Source of the DNA: Comamonas suwonensis
GTDB taxonomy: Bacteria; Pseudomonadota; Gammaproteobacteria; Burkholderiales; Burkholderiaceae_C
Direction: 5' to 3'
Assembly (NCBI RefSeq): GCF_012844455.2
Contig: NZ_JABBCQ020000020.1
Span: 18,339-82,338, forward strand
DNA length: 64,000 nucleotides
Within the stretch, counting starts at the first letter, position 1. The number at the start of each line of letters is the position of its first letter. Position numbers and translations under genes: made by a program. The notes under the pieces were generated by a model, which saw only the letters and a list, made by a program, of their open reading frames with translations, did not search any database and was not told where the DNA came from. Below, in pieces: positions 1-7,425 of this stretch.

Positions 1-416
1 TCAAACAACTGCGCGAGTTTAAAGACGGCAAGCGCAATGATCCAGTAATGAAGGGCTTTGCCTCGTCGCTGAGCGATGGTGATATGAAGAATATCTCCGC
101 CTGGCTGCACACTCAGGCCCCCAAGAATGGGTTCTCCAAGGACAAGGATTCGATTGCCTTGGGTGAGCGCATTTACCGTGGTGGTATTCAGGAGCGCCAG
201 GTTGCGGCCTGCGCTGGCTGCCACAGCCCCAACGGTGCAGGTATTCCGGCCCAGTACCCTCGTCTGTCGGGTCAGCATGCTGATTACACCGTTAAAACAC
301 TGATCGCTTTCCGCGATGGTCAGCGCACCAATAGCATTCCCATGGTTCAGGTTGCTGCAAAGCTTAATGATCGCGAAATCAAGGCCGTGGCAGACTATAT
401 AGCTGGCTTGCGTTAA
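1..416 (+). CDS. Cytochrome c4 family di-heme protein, 3' part only
   Basis: This is the C-terminal part of a periplasmic di-heme cytochrome c; the 5' end lies before the window. The reading frame is open from base 3, so the ATG at 48 is internal. Visible are the end of the first heme domain (DPVMKGFASSL, whose Met is a probable axial ligand) and a whole second domain with the heme-binding motif CAGCH (bases 210-224) and the distal SIPM methionine. The PxxYPRLSGQHADY segment after the heme motif is typical of the c4 family, which passes electrons to terminal oxidases. The resB-ccsB assembly genes follow directly. The stop is TAA, and a hairpin terminator lies downstream. Confidence 0.88.
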   Translation, partial: KQLREFKDGKRNDPVMKGFASSLSDGDMKNISAWLHTQAPKNGFSKDKDSIALGERIYRGGIQERQVAACAGCHSPNGAGIPAQYPRLSGQHADYTVKTLIAFRDGQRTNSIPMVQVAAKLNDREIKAVADYIAGLR

Positions 417-482
417 AAATCCTTTTCACCAGATGCTGGGGTGACTCCGGGAACTTTCAGGCATTTTTCATCCCCCAAGTCA

Positions 483-524
483 GGCGGGCCCATCGGCTAG
501 TTCAGCAGATGGCCCCGCCTTTTT
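483..524 (+). terminator. Rho-independent terminator after the cytochrome c gene
   Basis: GGCGGGCCCATC (483-494) pairs with GATGGCCCCGCC (508-519) with one mismatch, and TTTTT follows. It separates the cytochrome gene from resB, which starts 25 bp further on. Confidence 0.8.
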
Positions 525-548
525 GCGTCCGGATACTTCAAATCGTTC

Positions 549-2732
549 ATGTCAGACCTTCCACTTTCCGATCGTGACTCCTCCCGCTCACCGGCCGTGC
601 GCGCGGCCACGGAGTTGCTGGGCTCCATGCGTTTTGCGATTTCACTGCTGACGGTGATCTGCATTGCATCGGTCATTGGTACGGTGCTCAAGCAGCATGA
701 GCCACTGGTCAACTACGTCAACCAGTTTGGCCCCTTCTGGGCCCAACTGTTTCTGGTGCTCAAGCTCAATGCGGTTTACAGCGCCTGGTGGTTCTTGCTG
801 ATTCTGGCGTTTCTGGTGATCAGCACCTCGCTGTGCGTGAGTCGCCATGCTCCCAAATATTTGGCTGATATCCGCAATTACAAGGAAAACATTCGCGAGC
901 AAAGCCTGAAAGCCTTTGGTCACCGTGCCGAAGCTGATGTGCCCGGCAGCACCGAAGAAGCGGCCAAGCGCATTGGCCAGCAACTGGTAAAGGGTGGCTG
1001 GAAGGTCAAGATGCAGCAGCGTGATACGGCAGCAGGCCCCGGCACGGGCTGGATGCTGGCTGCCAAAGCGGGTTCTGCCAACAAGTTGGGTTATATCGCT
1101 GCGCACTCTGCCATTGTGCTGATCTGTATTGGCGGCCTGTTTGATGGTGACCTGGTGGTGCGCGCCCAGATGCTGCTGGGTGGCAAGACGCCATACACAG
1201 GCGGCGGCATGATTTCGGATGTAGCGCCTCAGCACCGCCTGTCCATCAAGAACCCGACGTTCCGCGGCAACCTCATGGTGTCTGAAGGAACGCAGTCGGG
1301 TACTGCTATCTTGAATCAATCAGACGGTATCTTGCTGCAAGAGCTGCCATTTTCGGTTGAGCTCAAAAAATTCATCGTGGAGTACTACTCCACCGGCATG
1401 CCCAAGCTGTTTGCCAGCGAAGTTGTGATTCATGACCGCGAAACCGGCGAAAAGCTGGAAAAGCGTATCGAAGTGAATCATCCGGCCAGCTACAAAGGCA
1501 TTGAAATCTACCAAAGCAGCTTTGATGACGGCGGCTCCACCGTCAAGCTGCACGCTGTGCCTATGGACGGCATTTCGCAGCCCTTTGATGTGGAAGGCGT
1601 GATCGGCAACTCCACCGAATTCGTGCGCAAGCTGGCCGATGGCTCGCAAGACAAGGTCACGCTGGAATACACAGCGCTGCGCACCATCAACGTCGAAAAC
1701 TTTGGCGGACAGAACAAGGGCGGCGCGGCGGGCACTGATGTGCGCAAGGTTGACCTGAAGCAGGCGATTGATGAGCGTCTGGGCGCGGCCCACAAGACAA
1801 CGGACAAGAAGGACTTGCGCAATATTGGCCCCAGTGTGGGCTACAAGCTGCGCGATGCCTCGGGCCAGGCGCGTGAGTTCCAGAACTACATGCTGCCGGT
1901 GGATACAGGCGAAGGTCAGCCTGTCTTCCTGCTGGGCGTGCGCGAGAACCCCGCCGAAGAGCTGCGCTATCTGCGTGTGCCTGCTGACCCCGAAGGCACG
2001 ATGGACACCTTCCTGAACCTGCGCCAGGCCATGCAGAACAAGGCGCTGGCTGAAAAGGCCGCACGCGCCTATGTGCAAAAGGCCGTGGATGTGTCCCGAC
2101 CTGAACTGGCCGAGCCGCTGACCCAGTCCGCTCTCAAGGCACTGGAGCTGTTTGCCGGTCAGGACAGCAAGATCAAGGGCCCAGAGGGTAAGCCTCTGGG
2201 CGGTCTGCAAGCCATTTCCAATTTCATGGACAGCAATGTCCCTGAAGCTGAGCGCGAGCGCGCCGGCGAGGTGTTGGTGCGCATTCTGAACGGCGTGCTC
2301 TTCGAGCTGGCCCAGCAGGTGCGCCAGCAGGCCGGGCACAAGCCCTTTGAGAATGATGAAAAGACGCAGGCCTTCATGACCCAGTCTGTCTTCTCGCTTA
2401 GCGATGCCCAGTTCTACCCTGCGCCCGTGATCTTCATGATGAAGGACTTCACGCAGGTGCAGGCCAGCGTATTCCAGGTGGCACGCGCCCCTGGCAAGAA
2501 TATTGTTTACCTGGGCTGCCTCTTCCTGATCATTGGCGTATTTGCCATGCTGTATGTGCGTGACCGCCGTATCTGGATCTGGCTGACCCCATCGAATGGC
2601 GCAAGTCATGCCAATATGGCCTTGTCCACCAATCGCAAGACCATGGATGGCGACCGCGAATTCACCATGCTGGCCGATAAGCTAATCGGGGCCACACCCG
2701 TACAAAAGAAGACTCCCGGAGGTTCTGTATGA
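549..2732 (+). CDS. resB: Cytochrome c biogenesis protein ResB
   Basis: ResB (Ccs1) is half of the system II complex that carries heme across the inner membrane and attaches it to apocytochromes c. The protein has 727 residues. Membrane helices lie near residues 28-47, 79-97 and 181-197, a long periplasmic region follows, and a last helix sits near 655-675 before a basic cytoplasmic tail (RDRRIW). This is the usual ResB plan. The start ATG at 549 fits the family N-terminus, in which a short cytoplasmic lead precedes helix 1; the ribosome site is weak. Its last codons overlap the ccsB start (ATGA), so the two are translationally coupled. Long open frames on the other strand here are codon-bias shadows. 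Confidence 0.93.
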   Translation: MSDLPLSDRDSSRSPAVRAATELLGSMRFAISLLTVICIASVIGTVLKQHEPLVNYVNQFGPFWAQLFLVLKLNAVYSAWWFLLILAFLVISTSLCVSRHAPKYLADIRNYKENIREQSLKAFGHRAEADVPGSTEEAAKRIGQQLVKGGWKVKMQQRDTAAGPGTGWMLAAKAGSANKLGYIAAHSAIVLICIGGLFDGDLVVRAQMLLGGKTPYTGGGMISDVAPQHRLSIKNPTFRGNLMVSEGTQSGTAILNQSDGILLQELPFSVELKKFIVEYYSTGMPKLFASEVVIHDRETGEKLEKRIEVNHPASYKGIEIYQSSFDDGGSTVKLHAVPMDGISQPFDVEGVIGNSTEFVRKLADGSQDKVTLEYTALRTINVENFGGQNKGGAAGTDVRKVDLKQAIDERLGAAHKTTDKKDLRNIGPSVGYKLRDASGQAREFQNYMLPVDTGEGQPVFLLGVRENPAEELRYLRVPADPEGTMDTFLNLRQAMQNKALAEKAARAYVQKAVDVSRPELAEPLTQSALKALELFAGQDSKIKGPEGKPLGGLQAISNFMDSNVPEAERERAGEVLVRILNGVLFELAQQVRQQAGHKPFENDEKTQAFMTQSVFSLSDAQFYPAPVIFMMKDFTQVQASVFQVARAPGKNIVYLGCLFLIIGVFAMLYVRDRRIWIWLTPSNGASHANMALSTNRKTMDGDREFTMLADKLIGATPVQKKTPGGSV

Positions 2733-4063
2733 ACACCGCAACCACGACACTGACACTGAACGAAGGCTACCTCGCCCGCCGCAACTGGTTTGACTGGTTG
2801 TTTGCGGTCGTGGTGGTCGTGGGGCTGGGCTATGCGCTGCAGCGTTATGCCGCCTATATGGACGTGTATGAGAAGGGCATCTTGCTTGCCGCCATACCGG
2901 CCATGATCTGGCTGGGCTGGTTCTGGCGACCGCTGGCCGTGCTGATGCTGACCGTGGCGGGCTTCTCGCTCATGGCTGTCGGCCTGTATCAGGGGGCCGA
3001 AGGCGGCGAGCTGGCGCGATCTGAAACGGTCTTTGGCCTGAAATACTTTCTTTCCAGCCAGTCCGCCATTCTGTGGATGAGCATGGTGTTCTTCATCAGC
3101 ACCATCTTTTACTGGGTGGGCGTGTTTGCCAAGAGCGAGCAATCCGTCATGTCGCTGCTGGGCTCGCGCCTGGCGTGGCTGGCAGTGGTTCTGGCGCTGG
3201 TCGGCACCATGGTGCGCTGGTACGAGAGCTATCTGCTGGGTGCGGACATTGGTCACATTCCCGTCAGCAACCTCTACGAAGTGTTCGTGATGTTCTGCTG
3301 GATGACGGCTCTGTTCTATCTGTATTACGAGCAGCATTACGATACCCGCGCTCTGGGCGGCTTTGTGATGCTGGTCGTCAGCGCTGCTGTTGGCTTCTTG
3401 CTCTGGTACACGCTGGTGCGTCAAGCGCATGAAATTCAGCCTCTGGTGCCTGCCCTTAAAAGCTGGTGGATGAAGCTGCATGTACCTGCCAACTTCATTG
3501 GTTATGGCACGTTTGCGCTGTCGGCCATGGTGGCGTTTGCCTACCTCATCAAGCAGCAGGCGACAGAGACCAAATGGTACAAGCTGGCCCCGCTGTGGTT
3601 GTTGGGCGTGGTGCTGTGCTTTGAACCCATCGTCTTTCGCAAGGGAGCGACTGAAAACGGCGGCAGCTACTGGATGGTGTACTTTGGCATCTCCGCGCTG
3701 ATCGTGGCTGGCATCTTGCTGGCCCGCAAGCGTATTGCCGCACGTCTGCCTTCGTTCGAAATTCTGGACGACGTGATGTACAAGGCCATTGCGGTTGGCT
3801 TTGCCTTCTTCACCATCGCCACGGTGCTGGGTGCGCTGTGGGCGGCTGAAGCATGGGGCGGCTACTGGAGCTGGGACCCCAAGGAAACCTGGGCGCTGAT
3901 CGTCTGGCTCAACTACGCCGCCTGGCTGCACATGCGCCTGATGAAGGGCCTGCGTGGCACCATCTCTTCCTGGTGGGCGCTGGCTGGACTGGCTGTCACC
4001 ACCTTCGCCTTCCTGGGTGTGAACATGTTCCTGTCCGGTCTGCATAGCTACGGCGAGCTGTAA
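2729..4063 (+). CDS. ccsB: Cytochrome c biogenesis protein CcsB/ResC (CcsA family)
   Basis: This is the heme-handling partner of ResB in system II cytochrome c maturation, an integral inner-membrane protein of 444 residues. Several hydrophobic helices are visible. The tryptophan-rich heme-binding motif WGGYWSWDPKETW lies near residues 375-387, and conserved histidines follow (WLHMRL, LHSYG at the C-terminus). These are diagnostic for the heme-handling CcmC/CcmF/CcsA superfamily. The start ATG overlaps the resB stop by 4 bp. Relatives are variously named CcsA, CcsB or ResC, so the symbol is a convention while the function is secure. Downstream lies a repeat-derived hairpin with a poly-T end. 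Confidence 0.93.
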   Translation: MNTATTTLTLNEGYLARRNWFDWLFAVVVVVGLGYALQRYAAYMDVYEKGILLAAIPAMIWLGWFWRPLAVLMLTVAGFSLMAVGLYQGAEGGELARSETVFGLKYFLSSQSAILWMSMVFFISTIFYWVGVFAKSEQSVMSLLGSRLAWLAVVLALVGTMVRWYESYLLGADIGHIPVSNLYEVFVMFCWMTALFYLYYEQHYDTRALGGFVMLVVSAAVGFLLWYTLVRQAHEIQPLVPALKSWWMKLHVPANFIGYGTFALSAMVAFAYLIKQQATETKWYKLAPLWLLGVVLCFEPIVFRKGATENGGSYWMVYFGISALIVAGILLARKRIAARLPSFEILDDVMYKAIAVGFAFFTIATVLGALWAAEAWGGYWSWDPKETWALIVWLNYAAWLHMRLMKGLRGTISSWWALAGLAVTTFAFLGVNMFLSGLHSYGEL

Positions 4064-4083
4064 GTATCGAACCAGGCACTCCA

Positions 4084-4175
4084 AAAAAAGGAGCTGCTTG
4101 CGCTTGAATCTGATAGGTTTCAATATCTTCTGGTATTGAAACCTATAGATAAAAGGCGTAAGCAGCTCCTTTTTT
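4084..4175 (+). repeat. Long inverted repeat, probable bidirectional terminator
   Basis: AAAAAAAGGAGCTGCTTGCGC on the left pairs with GGCGTAAGCAGCTCCTTTTTTT on the right. An inner inverted repeat (ATAGGTTTCAATA with TATTGAAACCTAT) makes one long cruciform-like structure. The 13-mer GGCGTAAGCAGCT (4155-4167) recurs exactly at 32352-32364, so this belongs to a dispersed repeat family. It sits between ccsB and msrP and should end ccsB transcripts. Confidence 0.7.
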
Positions 4176-4226
4176 TATAGAACTGCAGGCGTGGAACTTT
4201 GCTGACTGGCGCTGCTCTGAAGTCAT

Positions 4227-4248
4227 AGGTACTCTGTTGTGAGTACCT
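4227..4248 (+). promoter_or_regulatory. Perfect inverted repeat just before the msrP ribosome site
   Basis: AGGTACTC (4227-4234) and GAGTACCT (4241-4248) are perfect 8-bp arms around a 6-base loop. The GGAG ribosome site begins directly after the second arm, and the msrP ATG is at 4259. It could be a protein operator or an mRNA hairpin that influences translation. A similar AGGTAC...GTACCT element precedes aroB. Confidence 0.5.
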
Positions 4249-4258
4249 GGAGCACAAC

Positions 4259-5254
4259 ATGCTGATACGCAATAACAACCAAGGCTTTGTCCATTCGCTG
4301 AACAGCGAAATCACCTCGCAGACGCAATATCTGCAGCGACGAGCCTTTATGCAGACATTGGCCACGGGGGCCGCAGGCGCTGCACTGGCCAGTTGGGCCG
4401 GGCGCGATGCATTGGCGGCGGAGGCTGAGCGCGCTCACCTTCCGGCTCTGAAAGGCCAGCCCAGCAAGGTCTCAGGTGCAATGACGGTGGAAGCCGCCAC
4501 GGCCTACAAAGACGCCACGAGCTACAACAACTACTACGAGTTCGGTCTGGATAAAGGCGAGCCGGTACGCAATGCCGGCACGCTGAAGACACGGCCGTGG
4601 ACGGTACGCATCGAAGGTTTGGTGCAAAAGCCGCAGACGCTGGATATCGACAGCTTGCTCAAGCTCAGCGCACAGGAAGAGCGCATTTACCGCCTGCGCT
4701 GCGTAGAGGGTTGGTCCATGGTCATCCCGTGGGTGGGCTACTCGCTGTCTGAATTGCTCAAAAAGGTGCAGCCACTTTCCAGCGCCAAGTATGTGGAATT
4801 TGTCACCCTGGCTGACAAGGCGCAGATGCCGGGCCTTAGAAGTGGTGTGCTGGACTGGCCCTACACCGAAGGATTGCGGCTGGATGAAGCCATGCACCCG
4901 CTGACGCTGCTGGCCTTTGGCATGTATGGCGAAGTACTACCCAACCAGAATGGCGCGCCGGTGCGGCTGGTTGTGCCATGGAAATACGGCTTTAAAAGCG
5001 CCAAGTCGCTGGTGGCGATTCGCCTGACGGACAAAGAGCCCGGAACCGCCTGGAACAAGGCTGCGCGCAATGAGTACGGTTTTTACTCCAACGTGAACCC
5101 CGAGGTTGATCACCCTCGCTGGAGCCAGGCCACCGAGCGCCGTATTGGTGAAGGCGGTTTGTTCGCCAAAAAGCGCAAAACCCTGATGTTCAACGGCTAC
5201 GGTGATCAGGTCGCGCAGTTGTACGCCGGCATGGATTTGAAGAAGTTCTACTGA
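4259..5254 (+). CDS. msrP: Protein-methionine-sulfoxide reductase catalytic subunit MsrP
   Basis: This periplasmic molybdopterin enzyme (formerly YedY) reduces methionine sulfoxide in envelope proteins, with electrons from the membrane heme protein MsrQ. The protein has 331 residues. A twin-arginine signal ([12 protein letters not shown], Arg27-Arg28) starts after an N-terminal lead, as in family members. The molybdenum-ligand cysteine is Cys148 in [11 protein letters not shown]. The C-terminal half carries the conserved [12 protein letters not shown] segment. The ATG at 4259 has GGAG seven bases upstream, directly behind an inverted repeat. msrQ overlaps the stop by one base (TGATG), so the pair forms one operon. 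Confidence 0.95.
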   Translation: MLIRNNNQGFVHSLNSEITSQTQYLQRRAFMQTLATGAAGAALASWAGRDALAAEAERAHLPALKGQPSKVSGAMTVEAATAYKDATSYNNYYEFGLDKGEPVRNAGTLKTRPWTVRIEGLVQKPQTLDIDSLLKLSAQEERIYRLRCVEGWSMVIPWVGYSLSELLKKVQPLSSAKYVEFVTLADKAQMPGLRSGVLDWPYTEGLRLDEAMHPLTLLAFGMYGEVLPNQNGAPVRLVVPWKYGFKSAKSLVAIRLTDKEPGTAWNKAARNEYGFYSNVNPEVDHPRWSQATERRIGEGGLFAKKRKTLMFNGYGDQVAQLYAGMDLKKFY

Positions 5255-5850
5255 TGCAGGCCTGGTTGCTCAAGCCCTGGGCCAAGCCGCTGGTCTTTAC
5301 GCTGTGCCTGCTGCCCTTCGCATGGCTTTTCTATGCGGCCTCTACCGATGGGCTGGGAGCCAACCCAGCAGAGGCTTTGCTGCGCCAGACCGGCGACTGG
5401 ACTTTGCGTTTTCTCTGCATCGTGCTGGCGGTGACGCCGCTGCGTCAGCTCTCAGGCTGGAATCTGCTGGTGCGTTACCGGCGCATGTTGGGCCTGTACG
5501 TGTTCTTCTACGCCTGCCTGCACCTGCTTTGCTATGCGTGGTTCGACATGGGGCTGGACTGGGGCGATATCGTGGCCGATATTCCCAAGCGCCCGTTTAT
5601 TCTGGTGGGCTTCACCACCTGGCTGGTGCTGCTGGTGCTGGCTGCCACTTCGCCCAAGTTCGTGCTCAAGGCGCTCGGCGGCAAGCGCTGGCAGTGGCTG
5701 CACCGCGCGGTTTACGCCACGGTGCCGCTGGCACTGCTGCATTTCTTCTGGATGCGCGCTGGCAAGAACAACTTTGCCGAGGTGGCTGTTTATGCCGCCA
5801 TTCTCAGTATTTTGCTTACCTGGCGTGCAGTGCGTGCTATCAAAAAATGA
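5254..5850 (+). CDS. msrQ: Heme-binding membrane subunit MsrQ
   Basis: MsrQ (formerly YedZ) is the inner-membrane b-type heme protein that passes quinol- or flavin-derived electrons to MsrP. The product has 198 residues with about six membrane helices and conserved histidines (YACLHLLCYAWFDMG, WLHRAVY, ALLHFFWM) in the ferric-reductase-like fold. Its ATG overlaps the msrP stop by one base, so it depends on the msrP transcript. The stop codon (5848-5850) directly abuts the stop codon of the convergent beta-lactamase-fold gene, leaving no space for a terminator between them. Confidence 0.95.
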   Translation: MQAWLLKPWAKPLVFTLCLLPFAWLFYAASTDGLGANPAEALLRQTGDWTLRFLCIVLAVTPLRQLSGWNLLVRYRRMLGLYVFFYACLHLLCYAWFDMGLDWGDIVADIPKRPFILVGFTTWLVLLVLAATSPKFVLKALGGKRWQWLHRAVYATVPLALLHFFWMRAGKNNFAEVAVYAAILSILLTWRAVRAIKK

Positions 5851-6678
5851 TTAACCTGCCACGGCACGCAGTGGTGGGCGTACCTGGCGCGTGACCGGGT
5901 CAATCTCTGCACTGGGCAGCTGGTAGGCGCGTTGATCGAATAAGTCAATACCGCACTGCAAGCCTTCAAGCCAGTTGAAAAGATCGCCAATCGCCTGCTT
6001 GCCCATGATGGGCGCGCCATGCTGGGGCACGATCATTTCGATGGGCAGTTGACGCGCCATCTGAACCCACAGCCGCAAAATCTTATTGGAGACCATGTAG
6101 CGACGGTGGAAGCCTTCCATGCGTGCAATATGGGGTACTAGGTCGGTTACAGGCTTTTGTGCCTCAGCGCCGGTAGTCAGAGACACCCCTAAGTCGCCCG
6201 TAAACAGAATCTTGCTGATGGGGTCGTAGAAGTGGAAGTTGCCTTCTGCATGCAAAAAGTGTGCAGGCAGCAGTACCAGCTCGGTATTGCCCAGCGGCAG
6301 GCGGCCGCCTGCATCTGGCACACCGATCACGCGGTTCTCTGTCTTGCCTACTTTGGTGAAGTGAGGTGCAAAACGCTCCCAGATGCGCGAGATGACTAGC
6401 TGGGCGCGGGTGCTGGTCATCCAGCGGTCAAGCGAGGCGATGATGTCCGGGTCCGCATGCGACGCGACCACATAGGCCAGTTTTTGCGGCGTAAAGTGGC
6501 GGGACATGCCCATGAACAACTCGTTGAAGGCCAGGTTACCACCGGGATCGATGATGGCACCTGTGCCGTTGTCAACGATCAGGAACTGATTGGCCTGAAT
6601 GGCTTGACCGTCCTCTTCGATGAGGTCGGTGAACATCAGGCAGGCATGGGTTTTGTCGCGGTAAAGCTCTATGGGCAT
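5851..6678 (-). CDS. ODP-type di-iron metallo-beta-lactamase-fold protein
   Basis: This 275-residue protein has the flavodiiron-type beta-lactamase fold without a flavodoxin domain. Visible metal-site motifs are HADPD (His74, Asp76, Asp78), PAHFLHAEG (His140/His143), TGDLG (Asp162) and PQHGAPI (His220). HxDPD in place of HxExDH is typical of the oxygen-binding di-iron protein (ODP) branch, where it is linked to O2 sensing or binding rather than hydrolysis. No signal peptide is seen, so it is probably cytoplasmic. It converges on msrQ with no gap. The C-terminal 40 residues are less conserved. The family assignment is firm, but the physiological role here is inference. Confidence 0.82.
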   Translation of the reverse strand: MPIELYRDKTHACLMFTDLIEEDGQAIQANQFLIVDNGTGAIIDPGGNLAFNELFMGMSRHFTPQKLAYVVASHADPDIIASLDRWMTSTRAQLVISRIWERFAPHFTKVGKTENRVIGVPDAGGRLPLGNTELVLLPAHFLHAEGNFHFYDPISKILFTGDLGVSLTTGAEAQKPVTDLVPHIARMEGFHRRYMVSNKILRLWVQMARQLPIEMIVPQHGAPIMGKQAIGDLFNWLEGLQCGIDLFDQRAYQLPSAEIDPVTRQVRPPLRAVAG

Positions 6679-6751
6679 GGCAGATTGTCAAAGGACAAGA
6701 TGCCCCACTCTAGAGTTGAACCCTGAACAGAGTGTTGATGTTTATCAAGCC

Positions 6752-7006
6752 TCAGGGCTTGGTATCTGCCGCTACGGAGTTCTCTGCATCGCTCAGCGGT
6801 GAAGGCGTCACCACAGGCGCTGCTGTGCCTGGCGCTTTAGGAGACGAAATGCCCAGGGCTTCCGGCAAGGTAGCGCGGCCTTGAGCGGCTGGATCGGTCG
6901 GCAGATAGAGCGGGCCTTTTTGTCCACAGGCGGAAAGTGAAGCGATGGACGCCGCACAAGCTGCAAGGGCAATGCTCCTGACTAAAATTTGGGTGGCTTT
7001 CAACAT
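6752..7006 (-). CDS. lptM: LPS assembly lipoprotein LptM (YifL family)
   Basis: LptM is a small outer-membrane lipoprotein that assists maturation of the LptD translocon. I use the internal ATG at 7006 (84 residues) because it gives a clean lipoprotein signal: MLKATQ, a hydrophobic stretch, then LSAC with Cys27 as the lipidated residue. The mature protein starts [10 protein letters not shown], the family signature. The longer frame starting at 7054 would put extra residues before the signal and overlap cyaY. The start lies 12 bp from the divergent cyaY start. In many relatives lptM precedes lysA or dapF; here the next gene in its direction is the ODP-like gene, 73 bp away. Confidence 0.85.
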   Translation of the reverse strand: MLKATQILVRSIALAACAASIASLSACGQKGPLYLPTDPAAQGRATLPEALGISSPKAPGTAAPVVTPSPLSDAENSVAADTKP

Positions 7007-7018
7007 GGGCAAATTGTA

Positions 7019-7360
7019 ATGACTGACCTTGAATATCTGGACCGCGCTGATCAACTACTGATGGCCGTGGAGCAATGCTGTGACCGCATCAACGACGAAA
7101 CCGATGCGGACCTTGATGCACAGCGCGTGGGTGGCCTGGTGACACTGGTTTTTGAGAACCGTAGCCAGATTGTGATCAACCAGCAAAAGCCCTTGCACGA
7201 AATCTGGCTGGCAGCCAAGGCGGGCGGCTTTCACTACCGCTTTGACGAAGAGAAGAAGGCCTGGATGGACACCAAGGGCGCAGGCGAGTTCTTTGCCAAC
7301 CTGACGCAATATGCAAGCGAGCAGTCGGCGATGTCGCTGGAATTCAAAGCGCTAGGCTGA
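7019..7360 (+). CDS. cyaY: Iron donor protein CyaY (bacterial frataxin)
   Basis: CyaY is a frataxin homologue that binds iron and modulates iron-sulfur cluster assembly on IscS/IscU in the cytoplasm. The chosen ATG at 7019 gives 113 residues starting [14 protein letters not shown], which aligns with known CyaY N-termini; the longer frame from 6989 would overlap lptM. The acidic first helix ([12 protein letters not shown]) and the beta-sheet core ([20 protein letters not shown], then [14 protein letters not shown]) match the family closely. It is divergent from lptM with 12 bp between start codons, an arrangement also seen in other proteobacteria. A strong terminator follows. Confidence 0.92.
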   Translation: MTDLEYLDRADQLLMAVEQCCDRINDETDADLDAQRVGGLVTLVFENRSQIVINQQKPLHEIWLAAKAGGFHYRFDEEKKAWMDTKGAGEFFANLTQYASEQSAMSLEFKALG

Positions 7361-7380
7361 TAAATCTCAGGCACTGAATG

Positions 7381-7417
7381 AAAAAAGCCTGCCTCGATGA
7401 GAGGCAGGCTTTTATTT
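7381..7417 (+). terminator. Bidirectional terminator between cyaY and mrcA
   Basis: AAGCCTGCCTC (7385-7395), loop GATGA, then GAGGCAGGCTT (7401-7411), flanked by A-rich and T-rich runs on both sides. It serves both convergent genes. Confidence 0.9.
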
Positions 7418-7425
7418 TTGCGGGC

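Noticed and set aside
1320..4123. Long minus-strand frames opposite resB and ccsB
   Set aside because: Both overlap confident plus-strand genes fully, show no motifs or signals and have shadow-like composition.
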